Positions 1-8,929 of a DNA stretch of 48,257 nucleotides are shown here, piece after piece (within the stretch, counting starts at the first letter, position 1; each line of letters opens with the position of its first letter). The notes under the pieces were generated by a model. That model was not told where the DNA came from, searched no databases, and worked only from the letters and a program-made list of their open reading frames with translations. The position numbers were made by a program, and so were the translations under genes. Source of the stretch: an uncultured Spartobacteria bacterium (lineage in GTDB: Bacteria > Verrucomicrobiota > Verrucomicrobiia > Chthoniobacterales > Chthoniobacteraceae); NCBI GenBank assembly GCA_903882875.1, contig CAIRYQ010000064.1, positions 1 to 48,257 on the forward strand. Reading direction: 5' to 3'.

Positions 1-95
1 CCCAGGGCGTTGCCCTGGGCTGGCTTGGTGCGCACCGTTGGTGCTCAGAGGCAGCTCGCTGCCACAGTGCATGACACGTTCTAGGGCAGCTTAAG
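1..95. repeat. Truncated copy of a palindromic intergenic repeat
   Basis: The window opens inside a repeat. The block CCCAGGGC, then TTGCCCTGGGCTGGCTT, and further on AGTGCATGACA followed by GTTCT, recurs in the same order at about 13127-13257. It matches only the right arm of that larger inverted repeat, with different DNA in the middle. The left part lies outside the window or is missing. No coding sequence is apparent here. Confidence 0.7.
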
Positions 96-128
96 TGAAG
101 GTGTAGCCGAATGGGTGGAGTTGTGCGC

Positions 129-155
129 GGTGGAGCGCGACGCTCCGCGCGCGCT
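129..155 (+). repeat. 27-bp GC-rich repeat motif, copy 1
   Basis: The block begins GGTGGAGCGC and ends CGCTCCGCGCGCGCT. It recurs in reverse complement at 15249-15275 with only two differences. It is partly self-complementary (GGAGCG/CGCTCC), so it may form a small hairpin. A looser relative opens the inverted repeat at 35686. Confidence 0.6.
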
Positions 156-188
156 TCCTCCGACTGCAAGCAAGCCTTGCAGCCGATA

Positions 189-280
189 GTGGCTCAGTTT
201 GAAAATGGATGAAGCAGGAATCCATGAACACATGAAGGAGCTTTCCTGATTTCATGGCTTCCTGCTTCAAAATGAGCCAC
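189..280. repeat. MITE-like inverted repeat with GTGGCTCA ends
   Basis: The left arm (189-228) starts GTGGCTCAGTTTGAAAAT and continues through GAAGCAGGAATCCATGAA. The right arm (251-280) is its imperfect reverse complement, ending AAAATGAGCCAC. The outer sequence TAGTGGCTCAGTTTGAAAAT is shared exactly with the left end of the element at 29370-29606, so the two probably belong to one family of non-coding mobile or palindromic elements. No transposase is encoded. The rest of 1-492 holds no gene I can support. Confidence 0.7.
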
Positions 281-492
281 CACCTTCCAGCCCACGCCGA
301 AACGCGCGCGGCGCTGCGCGTTCCACCGCGCCAACGATCCCCTGACCACAGCGGCTGCACTTGGCCCAAACTCCCTTCGCGAGGCTGACACACCGCCGCC
401 CTGCGCAGCAGCCCCGCCGGATTTTTTCCCGGCGCATCGTTCCGGCTAAGGTTGCACGCACGCGCCGATTAGCAGGCGAGACTTCACCCTTT

Positions 493-2748
493 ATGAAAAT
501 CCCCCCGCTGGCTTGTTCCGTTTTGCTGTCCTCGATCGCATCCGTAATCGCGCAGACGCCTCCCCCGCCCGCCGCGTCCCCCCTTCCGGCAGGACCGACC
601 TTTTCGCTGGAGCAATTCGGCCCCGTGAAGACGCCTGCGGATGCGGAGAAGGCTTTTCAAAAGGCTTCGGCGGACATCATTGCCGCGGGCGGCGGCGTGC
701 TCGTGATTCCCGGCGATGCGGCCTCCGGCTGGAAGCCGAAGAACAACACGCAGGAGCAGTGGCGCAAGCCCGCCCCGCCGGCGACTGCGAAAGGCTGGGG
801 TTCCGGCGCGGGCGTGACCGTCGTGGACACGCGCAGCGGCACCGTGAAGATCCAGCCGCCGCAGGCGACCGGCATCCAGATCGAGCGCGACTTGAATCTC
901 CCGCAGGGCGAGAGCCTGCCGCACTGGGGCTACTACCCGATGCTGCGGATGAAGAACACGGTGCTCCACGGTTCGACGAGCTATCACGACTGGATCCAGG
1001 AGGATGTCGAAGCGGGCACGGACCGCCGCTTTTACGTCGCGACCATCCGCGGGATTTTCCCCGGAGAATTCCTCAATGCGCTCGGCTCCGGCGTGTCGCG
1101 CATCTATGTGAAGTCGCTCGGCTACGACAAGGAGAAGAAGGCGTGGTTCCTGGTCGCGGACACGGAGACGCCCGTGAAAAAGGGCGCGCTGCTGAGCAAC
1201 AAGAACCATGTGAACATCCTCGACATGGAGACGTTTTCGCACAACGAGAACCAGACGTTCGACGTGCGCATGTGGCGGCACAATTATTCGCAGGGCGACA
1301 ACTATCTCTTCGACGCGCGATTCAAATATATGGGCGACGTCCACTCGACCGCGGGCGATGAGAACGGCGTGCTCTACGCGGCGTTTGTCGAGGCGGAGAC
1401 GAAGATTTTCCGCGGCAAGGTGGAGTCGTGGGACGCGGCGACATCGGCGCTGAAATTCGCGCCCGGCCCGCTCGGTGATACGCTCGGCAGCGGGCGTCCG
1501 ATCATCAATATGAACCCCTCGAAGTGGATCACGAAGGGCAGCGTGAACCTCGTGCGCCCCGGCTCGTGGACCGGCGAGGATCCCGCGCAACCGAATCCCG
1601 TTTTCCACGGCAAGAGCTACCCGACGACGGTCGGGAAAAACAAACTCGGGATCAATGCGCTGAACATGGGCGGGCTCATCCATTTCTCCGCCGACGCGCC
1701 GGTGACGGAGGACGCGATCGGGCACTACTTTTCCGTGGATGAAAAGGACGAGTATGTCCCGAACACCGATGTCCGCCGCTGGTTCCTGATTGATAGCGTG
1801 ACGAAAAATGAAGACGGCACGAAGGACATCCGCATCATCCGCCACTGGTGGGGCGCGAAGTCCGCGGGCGGCATCACGCTTTACAAGCCCGAGAGCTATT
1901 CGTGGGACGGCCACGACAAGCCGCTGCACTACATCATCGCGCCGGGCGCGAACGCATTCGATGTCTCCGACGGCGTGAACAATCCGAAGCGCACGCTGAA
2001 GCTCGTGCCGACGCCGTTCACGGGGACGGATGCAGACTTCGCGCAGGGCGATGCGATCGAGCAGGCCATCGGGCCCGATCCGTTCAAGCCGATCTCATTC
2101 CGAAGCTGGCTGTGGGATGCCGTGCCAGGCGCGTTCCCGGCGCCGGTGATTGACATCGCAAACAACGGCGCGGTGATGCGCGACTCGATGCTCTGGGTCC
2201 ACGGCGGCTCGGGGAGCTACGAGAAAGAAACCACCGCCCGCTACGACCGGAATCCCGCATGGGATCGGATCATTGATCTCGGCTCGGCGAGCAACACGGC
2301 GCTGAAATTTTCCGCCGACACGGGCAATGCGGCGATCCTCTTCGCGCAGCCGAACGACCGCGTGCAGCCGATCAAATGGTACTTCGGCACCGACCCTGCC
2401 GCTGCGCCGAAGATCGCCTCGCTCACCGTCGCGCGCGACACGGGCGAGTTCAATTTCACCGGCGGCAGCGGGGCGCGTTTCGACGGCCCGCTCACGGCCA
2501 CCGGCCTTTCCGCCGACGCCAAGCCGTCGCGCAATCTGCGGGGGAAAAATGTCGCGGTGAGTGCGGGGCAGACGAGCGCGAGCATCGCATTCGCCGTCGA
2601 GGAGAGCGACGAGGACTACGCGGTCTTTGTGGAGCAAAACTGGATCAGCAACCGCGCAATCGTGAAGAAGGAGGCGAAGGGATTCACCGTGCAGTTCGAG
2701 AAGCCCGCGCCCGAAGGCGCGAAGCTCGACTGGATGATCGTGAGGTGA
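493..2748 (+). CDS. Secreted protein with pectate-lyase-like N-terminus and lectin-like tail
   Basis: This is a 751-residue protein with a signal peptide (MKIPPLACSVLLSSIASVIAQ). I chose ATG 493 because the open frame upstream is basic, low-complexity sequence and the leader begins here. After a proline-rich linker, residues around 35-75 (ADAEKAFQKAS, AAGGGVLVIPGD) have the form typical of pectate-lyase-fold proteins at their first coil. The middle is unassigned. The last 80 residues (VSAGQTSASIAF, DYAVFVEQNW, GFTVQFEKPAPEGAKLDWMIVR without its final residues) resemble the H-type-lectin or tail-fibre-like domain often found at the end of secreted proteins. A cell-surface or extracellular carbohydrate-related role is inferred. 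It heads a run of three exported proteins on the same strand. Confidence 0.75.
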   Translation: MKIPPLACSVLLSSIASVIAQTPPPPAASPLPAGPTFSLEQFGPVKTPADAEKAFQKASADIIAAGGGVLVIPGDAASGWKPKNNTQEQWRKPAPPATAKGWGSGAGVTVVDTRSGTVKIQPPQATGIQIERDLNLPQGESLPHWGYYPMLRMKNTVLHGSTSYHDWIQEDVEAGTDRRFYVATIRGIFPGEFLNALGSGVSRIYVKSLGYDKEKKAWFLVADTETPVKKGALLSNKNHVNILDMETFSHNENQTFDVRMWRHNYSQGDNYLFDARFKYMGDVHSTAGDENGVLYAAFVEAETKIFRGKVESWDAATSALKFAPGPLGDTLGSGRPIINMNPSKWITKGSVNLVRPGSWTGEDPAQPNPVFHGKSYPTTVGKNKLGINALNMGGLIHFSADAPVTEDAIGHYFSVDEKDEYVPNTDVRRWFLIDSVTKNEDGTKDIRIIRHWWGAKSAGGITLYKPESYSWDGHDKPLHYIIAPGANAFDVSDGVNNPKRTLKLVPTPFTGTDADFAQGDAIEQAIGPDPFKPISFRSWLWDAVPGAFPAPVIDIANNGAVMRDSMLWVHGGSGSYEKETTARYDRNPAWDRIIDLGSASNTALKFSADTGNAAILFAQPNDRVQPIKWYFGTDPAAAPKIASLTVARDTGEFNFTGGSGARFDGPLTATGLSADAKPSRNLRGKNVAVSAGQTSASIAFAVEESDEDYAVFVEQNWISNRAIVKKEAKGFTVQFEKPAPEGAKLDWMIVR

Positions 2749-2778
2749 TGCGGGCGTGAATTCGTAATCCGCTGCGGA

Positions 2779-5430
2779 ATGACAACGCGACGAACGATGC
2801 AGCTCCTCACAAGCAACCCAAAGCGAGAGAATGATGGATGGCGTGCATCGGGTAGCGCGGGCGTCCTCGCCTGCTGTGCGACGCATCCTGCGTCGCACCC
2901 GGCGGACGTCTGCTTGCGAACGAATGCCGCTCGACGCCCGGTGTGCTGCGCGCGACGCACAGCACGGCAGGCGGGACGCCCGCGCTACCCGAGACATGCC
3001 GTCCTTATCGTGGCATTGCTCCTCGTGCTGCAGTCCGTCACGAGCACCGTTGCGGCGGACGTGCTGAAATTCGATCCCACGCGCAAGGGCCTTGCGGCGG
3101 TCGCCGATCCTGCGGCATCGGACAAGCGCGCGGTCGCAGTGGATGTGGAGAACGAGTCCGGCAAGATCGTCCTCGGCGCGCTGAAGAAACCGCTGCCGCC
3201 GGGGCTGTATCGCTTCGCGCCGCGCATCCGCCTGCACCTGCCGGCGGACTACGACGCAGCGCGGCTGAAGCTCACATTCTCCATCGTGACGGATGGAAAA
3301 GCGGTCGCGCAGATTCCGCTCACCTGGCCGCACTTCAACGCGCGGCCCGGCGCCTACACGGAATTCGAACGGGAGATTTCCTTCACGGGATCTGCGATGC
3401 CGTCGTTCGAGCTTTCATGGTCAGTCGCGGCGCTGGCCGCGGGAGAAAAGCCGCGCGCAGTGCGTCCGACGAAAGCTCCCTCGATTGACGATGCAAACAA
3501 GACGCCGGGCCCGAAAAAAACGAAAGGCCCGGACTCGGGAATCGGCGATCTTGTGGGCGAGCTTCAGGCCGATGTCGCGGTGCCGCTCGCGAGCATCACG
3601 TATCCTGCGGTGCTTGCGGATCAGCTCACATTCTCTGCGGAGAGCACGACGCTCGCGGTTGAAAAAGTCTGGCCGGAGAAAGTCCATGTCCACCCCGGCG
3701 AGGCGAATCCAGTTGAGGTAACCGTCCGCAATTTTCAGCAGAAGCCGGAAACCGCGCTCGTGCGTTTCGAGATGCACACCGGGCTCGACGCAGCATCCGC
3801 TTCAATCGAAACACAGCTTACCATTCCACCGGGCGGCACGGCGAAGCATCGCTTCGAGTGGACGGCTGGAAAGCGCGAGTTCGGACACGAGGCGCGCGTG
3901 ACGATCCTCTCAGCAGGCAAGCCCGTTCACTCGGCGTCGGAATATTTTTCCGTCGGCGCGCCGATCTGGAAGACGGCGATTCAAGGCAGCGGATTTCTCG
4001 CGTGGTTCGGGCGCGAGGCGCAGTTCCCCGAGCACGTCGAGGAAAACCGCCGCGCATACATCAACGTCGAGGAGGCGTTCAGTTGGCAGCCGAGCAGTTG
4101 GACCGATTTGAATCCGACCGGCGACGACTGGTGGACGGGCCAGGGCGACGTCCACAACAGCATGATCGGCCTCCGGCTTTGGATGAAGCTGAGCCACGAC
4201 AACGGCATCAAGATGATCACCTACTCGTGGCCGAGCGCGAGCGGCCCGGCGGGGATCGAATGGGGGCGCAAGCATCCCGATCTGATCACGCACGTCGGCG
4301 TCGGGCTCGCGAGCGAGTTTCACGACGTGGAAGATCTGCGGCTCTCCGAACTGCTCCACACAAATCCGCTTTTCCGCGGGCACCGCTACGGCGTGTGGCA
4401 CGGCTTTGGGATCAACCGCGGCTACTTCGAGGCGATCGATCTCGGCGCGGAGGAGATCATCAAGTCCGCACACAATTTCGGCTGGGACGGCGTGCGCTTC
4501 GATTCGCCTCCGAGCTGGAGCACGATGGATGCGGCGGAAGTCCACGCGGATTTCGATCGCTTCGGCGTTGCAAAAAAAATGGCCGAATTGCTCCCGGAAT
4601 TTTTCAGCGTGAAGACCGGCAACTGGGACGACCTCGCGATCTCGACGCGCAATGTGCGCTGGCTGCGGCACCGCTTCGAGACGGAAATCGGCGCGAACTT
4701 TGCCGTGTCATACAACTTCGGCATCGAGGTGGATGCGTCCGGAAAGCCCGTGCGCCCCGTGGATTTCCTGCGCGAATGCAGCCGCGGCGGCGGGCAGCTC
4801 ATGCACGAGGCCATCCGGCTTTCATCGAGCTGGGAGACGTACCGCAAAATCGCGCTGCACCAGGCCGAGATCACGCGGCAGAACGGCGGCTATGACACGG
4901 TTTTCGCTCCCGACCGCGCACCAGCGTGGCTGCATTCGTTCGCGGCGATTTATACGTTTGCCTCCGGTTCGCATCCGTACGGGAACTACGGCTGGGGCCC
5001 GACGATGACCGGCGCATACAGCCAGTTCATGACGCGCTACGGCGAGTACTGCTGGGACCTCGCGCTCGCGCCTGTGCCTGCCGAACAGTCGGGCATTTCC
5101 GTGAAGTGCGAAGCCGCGCTGCTGTGGCAGGACTATGTGCGCCAGCGGAAATTCTCCGACAGCACAGTTCAGACGGTCGTGCATCTCGTCTCGCCACCGC
5201 CGACCGATGCCGTCGTGCCCGCGGGAAAAAACGGAACGATGATGCCTTGGCAAAAGGATGTCGTGGTGCGCAAAAAATGTGCGGCTAAGCCGATCGTCTG
5301 GCTGTTCAGCGCGGAGCCAAGCACCCGCGCCGAGCAACTTATCGTGCATGCTGATGGCGACGGATTTGCCGTGACGGTGCCGGAGCATCGGTACTGGAGC
5401 GTGCTCGTGTGGACGGAGGGCGGGAAATGA
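2779..5430 (+). CDS. Exported glycoside-hydrolase-like TIM-barrel protein
   Basis: The reading frame is open from ATG 2779 (883 residues), but residues about 25-75 are translated from an inverted repeat at 2846-2999, so the true start is uncertain. GTG 2941 or GTG 3010 would place the hydrophobic leader (VLIVALLLVLQSVTSTVAA) at or near the N-terminus. After beta-rich domains (about residues 100-390), residues about 400-700 look like a catalytic TIM barrel: SWQPSSWTDLNPTGDDWW, GIKMITYSWPSASGPAG, and GWDGVRFDSPPSWSTMD, where the Asp of RFDS is where a retaining glycosidase nucleophile would lie. The exact family was not recognised. Its stop codon overlaps the start of the next gene (ATGA), so the two are probably translationally coupled. 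Confidence 0.7.
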   Translation: MTTRRTMQLLTSNPKRENDGWRASGSAGVLACCATHPASHPADVCLRTNAARRPVCCARRTARQAGRPRYPRHAVLIVALLLVLQSVTSTVAADVLKFDPTRKGLAAVADPAASDKRAVAVDVENESGKIVLGALKKPLPPGLYRFAPRIRLHLPADYDAARLKLTFSIVTDGKAVAQIPLTWPHFNARPGAYTEFEREISFTGSAMPSFELSWSVAALAAGEKPRAVRPTKAPSIDDANKTPGPKKTKGPDSGIGDLVGELQADVAVPLASITYPAVLADQLTFSAESTTLAVEKVWPEKVHVHPGEANPVEVTVRNFQQKPETALVRFEMHTGLDAASASIETQLTIPPGGTAKHRFEWTAGKREFGHEARVTILSAGKPVHSASEYFSVGAPIWKTAIQGSGFLAWFGREAQFPEHVEENRRAYINVEEAFSWQPSSWTDLNPTGDDWWTGQGDVHNSMIGLRLWMKLSHDNGIKMITYSWPSASGPAGIEWGRKHPDLITHVGVGLASEFHDVEDLRLSELLHTNPLFRGHRYGVWHGFGINRGYFEAIDLGAEEIIKSAHNFGWDGVRFDSPPSWSTMDAAEVHADFDRFGVAKKMAELLPEFFSVKTGNWDDLAISTRNVRWLRHRFETEIGANFAVSYNFGIEVDASGKPVRPVDFLRECSRGGGQLMHEAIRLSSSWETYRKIALHQAEITRQNGGYDTVFAPDRAPAWLHSFAAIYTFASGSHPYGNYGWGPTMTGAYSQFMTRYGEYCWDLALAPVPAEQSGISVKCEAALLWQDYVRQRKFSDSTVQTVVHLVSPPPTDAVVPAGKNGTMMPWQKDVVVRKKCAAKPIVWLFSAEPSTRAEQLIVHADGDGFAVTVPEHRYWSVLVWTEGGK
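2846..2999. repeat. Inverted repeat overlapping the 5' end of a gene
   Basis: The left arm (2846-2884) contains GGTAGCGCGGGCGTCC and CGCCTGC. The right arm (2953-2999) carries the reverse complement, GCAGGCGGGACGCCCGCGCTACC in broken form, with further pairing of GCGACGC and CATCGGG/CCCGAGACATGC. The middle carries a smaller palindrome (GCGACGCATCCTGCGTCGC). This looks like an abundant non-coding palindromic repeat. Here it lies inside the open frame of the glycosidase-like protein. Confidence 0.8.
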
Positions 5431-7178
5431 AGACTCCCGTGCTCAGTTCGGCGGTGCAGTGTCGCATGAGAGGATGGCTCCCCGTCGTTCTTGCGCTGAT
5501 GTGCGCGACCGCCGCCCGCGCGGACGATGCGAAGCCGTGGCGATGGGAGCTTTCGCTCGTGCCGCGTGCGCTCGTCGTCGAAGGATTGTGGGGCGACTTT
5601 TTTCACATCGAACCCGCGTTGCACAGCGCGGGGCTGCGTTACGAGCAGGCGTACATTTCGCGCAGCCCGTACTTCGGCGGCTACTCGCGGCTCTACCACA
5701 TGCCGAATGACGCGGAGCTGAACCGCTTTTCCGTCATCGTGATCGCAAACCTCGATGCACCGACACTGAAACCCGAGCGGCTGGCCGCGATCCGCGAGTT
5801 TGTCTCGCAAGGCGGCGGACTCGTCGTGCTCGGCGGATATTGGGCGTTCAGCCGCGGCGCGTACGACGGCACGCCGCTCGCGGAAATGCTGCCCGTGACA
5901 TTCCCGCCGGAGCATCGCATCCCGCCGAACCGCGACGGACTGCCGCTGCGTGCCGCGCCGGATGCAACGTGGAAAATGCCGTTCGATTTCGCTGCGAAGC
6001 CGTCCGCATTTTACATGCAGTCGCTCGTGCCAAAGGCGGGCGCGACAGTGCAGGTTTTCGCGGGCGAAAAGCCCGCGCTGATCTCCGGGACATTTGGCAA
6101 AGGCCGCGTCGTCGCGTGCGCGCTGACCGCGAATGGAGATCCGCCCAAGGGTGTACTGCCATTCTGGGACTGGCCCGATTTTTCCAAGCTGCTCGGGCAC
6201 TCGCTCGACTGGGCCGCAGGCTCGCGTCCGCTCGCACCGGATGCGGCATCCGCGCAGGCAAAGCCGGCGATTTCCGACGACGAGATGAACAGCCTTGCAC
6301 TCGGCAGCGGCGTGACGCCGGAACTTGCGCGACGGATCTGCGAGCATCCGGATCGCCAGACGGCGGACGCGCTCTTCTCGCATGTCGTGCGGCCCGAGGG
6401 TGGCGGCAAGGTGGATCTCGCGGGCGTGTTCCGCGCACTGCTGCCTTTCGCGAAAATAGAATGGGGCGCGAAGCTCCGCGAGTCGCTGGAAAAATTCAGC
6501 CCGGACATGAAGGGACGGCAGGCCGCGCTGATCCTACTGGGCGCGACGAAAGATCCGGCGGCTTACGCGATCATCCACGAGGCAGTGCAGAAGGAGCCGA
6601 CGAAGGACGCCGCAATCGAGGCGTTCGGATGGCTCGGAAATGCGGATGCACTCCCGCTGATCCGCGAACTCCTCGCGCGCGCCGAATCCGCGTGCAAGAC
6701 GATGGCCACGGAGGACGATCCCGCGCCCGATGTATTCGCGCGACAGCAAGGCAGCACGATCGTGGAATGTGCGATCGCGCTCTTCCGTCTCGGCGATCCC
6801 GACGCCGTGCCGCGGATGCTGGAAGTCTATCGCCGCGTGCGGCTCTATGACCGAATTTTTCACAATGCGATTAAGCGCCGTGTGCGCGAGACGGACGCAC
6901 AGGGAATCGGCATTCTCCGACGGCTGAACGAGGGTGCGGACAAACTCGCCGCAACACTTGCGCGGCTCCGCGAACAGGCCGGCCCCGTGCCGGAATCGCA
7001 GCGCGCGGCATTCATCAAGGCCGCCGCGGAGGCGATCGATCCCGCTGATGTCGAATGGTTCTGCCTCGCGATGGAGCAGTCTGCGTCCTCCGTGCCCGCG
7101 GCAGCATGGCAGCCGCTCACAAAGGCGCGCGACGGAATCATCGCGCGCATGGCTGCGGCGCTCGCTATCGGGAAGTGA
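5427..7178 (+). CDS. Exported GATase1-like domain plus HEAT-repeat protein
   Basis: The protein has 583 residues, starting at ATG 5427 in an ATGA overlap with the previous stop and preceded by a purine-rich stretch (GGAGGGCGGGA). A signal peptide ends near ATAARADD. Residues about 50-260 resemble the glutamine-amidotransferase-like fold seen in ThuA/DUF1355-type proteins: RALVVEGLWGDFFHIEPAL, FSVIVIANLDAPTL, REFVSQGGGLVVLGGYW, GKGRVVACALTANGDPP. No catalytic Cys nucleophile is evident, so it is probably a binding rather than amidotransferase module. Residues about 350-480 are helical repeats of HEAT type (AALILLGATKDPAAYAIIHE, AIEAFGWLGNADALPLIREL). A scaffold or sugar-binding role beside the two preceding secreted proteins is inferred. 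Confidence 0.7.
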   Translation: MKTPVLSSAVQCRMRGWLPVVLALMCATAARADDAKPWRWELSLVPRALVVEGLWGDFFHIEPALHSAGLRYEQAYISRSPYFGGYSRLYHMPNDAELNRFSVIVIANLDAPTLKPERLAAIREFVSQGGGLVVLGGYWAFSRGAYDGTPLAEMLPVTFPPEHRIPPNRDGLPLRAAPDATWKMPFDFAAKPSAFYMQSLVPKAGATVQVFAGEKPALISGTFGKGRVVACALTANGDPPKGVLPFWDWPDFSKLLGHSLDWAAGSRPLAPDAASAQAKPAISDDEMNSLALGSGVTPELARRICEHPDRQTADALFSHVVRPEGGGKVDLAGVFRALLPFAKIEWGAKLRESLEKFSPDMKGRQAALILLGATKDPAAYAIIHEAVQKEPTKDAAIEAFGWLGNADALPLIRELLARAESACKTMATEDDPAPDVFARQQGSTIVECAIALFRLGDPDAVPRMLEVYRRVRLYDRIFHNAIKRRVRETDAQGIGILRRLNEGADKLAATLARLREQAGPVPESQRAAFIKAAAEAIDPADVEWFCLAMEQSASSVPAAAWQPLTKARDGIIARMAAALAIGK

Positions 7179-7325
7179 AGTGAACTACTTTCCTCAAAAA
7201 AACGGCGCATGAAGGAGTCGTGCGGGATGGCTTGCGCTACACTAGGCAGGTCTCTTGCTTTCCCATCAGCCGGGTTTATTCTGCAAGTTGATTGAGATCC
7301 GGCGGACAGGATCGTCCGTTATGCG

Positions 7326-8771
7326 TCACGCCAACAGCGCCTTGATCACGTTCCCCTCGACATCCGTGAGGCGGAAGTCGCGGCCTGCGTAGTTGAACGT
7401 GAGCTTCTCGTGGTTCAGGCCGAGCAGTGCGAGGATCGTCGCGTGCAGATCGTGGATCTGCACTTTGTTCTCCACAGCCTCGTAGCCGTATTCGTCCGTC
7501 TGCCCGTGGCTGAGGCCGCCTTTCACGCCGCCGCCTGCCATCCAGAGCGTGAAGCCCTTGTTGTTGTGGTCGCGTCCGTCGCCTCCCTGCGCGTGCGGCG
7601 TGCGTCCGAATTCGCCGCTCCACACGACGAGAGTGTCTTTCAAAAGGCCGCGCTGCTTGAGGTCGGTGAGCAGGCCCGCGATAGGCTGGTCCACGGACGT
7701 GCAGTTTGCCTGGAGCGCGTTGCCGAGGTTGAAATGCTGATCCCAGTTGCCGTGGTTGATCTCGACGTAGCGCACGCCGGCCTCGATGAATTTCCGCGCG
7801 AGCAGACACTTCCGGCCCATGTCATCCGTGCCGCCTCCGCCGGGGCCGCCGCCTGCGAAAAATCCGCCCGTGCCGCGGCCCGTGCCACCGATGCCGTAGA
7901 GCTTCTTCGTCGCGTCGGATTCCTTTTCGATGTCCATCACCGCGGGCATCTGGCTCTGCATCTTGAATGCGAGTTCGTAGCTCTCGATCACGCCTTCGAT
8001 CTCGGGATTGTATTTGTCGCGGCGCAGCGCCTCGCGGTTCAAAGTCTGGATCAGTTCGAGTTCCGCGCGCTGCGCGGTCGGGCCGAGCGTGGTCTGGATG
8101 TTGCGCACCTGCGCGCCGACGACCGGGCGGTTGTCCTGGCCGATGCGCGTGGCCTGATAGATCGCGGGAAGAAATGCGCTGCCGTAATTTTGCGCGCCGC
8201 CGAATCCCGCGGGCGGCGAGAGCGTGATGAAGCCCGGCAGGTTCTGATTTTCCGTGCCGAGGCCGTAGAGCGTCCACGCGCCGAGCGATGGGCGCACGAA
8301 TTGCGAATTGCCCGTGTGCATTTTCACGAAGGCCTGCGGATGCGCGGGAAGATCGGTCTGCATCGAGCGCACGAGCGCCATCTCATCCGCGTGCTGCGCG
8401 ATATTCGGAAACAGCTCGGAAATCCACAACCCGCTCTTGCCATGCTGCGCAAATTTCCATTTCGATCCGAGCAGCTTCGTGCCGGGGCGCTTGCCGGGCT
8501 TGTCGTTGTCGGCCGTGAGCTTCGGTTTGTGATCAAACGTATCCACATGCGACGGCCCGCCCCTCATGCAGAGGAAAATCACGCGCTTCGCCCGCGGCGG
8601 AAAATGCGGTTGTTTCGGCACGAGCGGATTCGCGTCGGCTGCGACTGCGTTCCGTCCCGCGAGTCCTGCGAATGCGAGCCAGCCGAAGCCGCAGGCGAGA
8701 TTTCCGAGCACGGCGCGGCGCGTGAAAAGCGGCGTGATGTCTCCGCAGGTGTTCGATGTCATCGGGTTCAT
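7326..8771 (-). CDS. DUF1501 family exported protein
   Basis: The protein has 481 residues. ATG 8771 (MNPMTSNTCGD) was chosen because a Tat-like leader follows: FTRRAVLGNLACGFGWLAFAGLAG. Family markers include RVIFLCMRGGPSHVDTFDHK, ALVRSMQTDLPAHPQA, GVRYVEINHGNWDQH and VVWSGEFGRTPHAQGGDGRDH, which is the metal-site region shared with the alkaline phosphatase/sulfatase superfamily. DUF1501 proteins are abundant in Planctomycetes and Verrucomicrobia and are usually encoded next to DUF1553/DUF1549 proteins. No such partner is seen here, so it appears to be an orphan. Its substrate is unknown. Confidence 0.9.
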   Translation of the reverse strand: MNPMTSNTCGDITPLFTRRAVLGNLACGFGWLAFAGLAGRNAVAADANPLVPKQPHFPPRAKRVIFLCMRGGPSHVDTFDHKPKLTADNDKPGKRPGTKLLGSKWKFAQHGKSGLWISELFPNIAQHADEMALVRSMQTDLPAHPQAFVKMHTGNSQFVRPSLGAWTLYGLGTENQNLPGFITLSPPAGFGGAQNYGSAFLPAIYQATRIGQDNRPVVGAQVRNIQTTLGPTAQRAELELIQTLNREALRRDKYNPEIEGVIESYELAFKMQSQMPAVMDIEKESDATKKLYGIGGTGRGTGGFFAGGGPGGGGTDDMGRKCLLARKFIEAGVRYVEINHGNWDQHFNLGNALQANCTSVDQPIAGLLTDLKQRGLLKDTLVVWSGEFGRTPHAQGGDGRDHNNKGFTLWMAGGGVKGGLSHGQTDEYGYEAVENKVQIHDLHATILALLGLNHEKLTFNYAGRDFRLTDVEGNVIKALLA

Positions 8772-8929
8772 TGGCGTGAGTCTTGGCGGAATGGACGCGC
8801 GCCGCTCGCAAAGGGTTACGGCTGCGGCGCAGGATGACATTTCAAACACGCGCACCGTCCCGAGGTTGCGGGGAAAATTTCGGATGAGGCGAACGCAACG
8901 CAGCCGGTGCAAATGCTCTGCGTCGCGGA

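Noticed and set aside
484-1929. 481-residue open frame on the minus strand
   Set aside because: It is antisense to the first secreted protein, Arg/His-rich, and shows no domain; it is a shadow of high-GC coding DNA.
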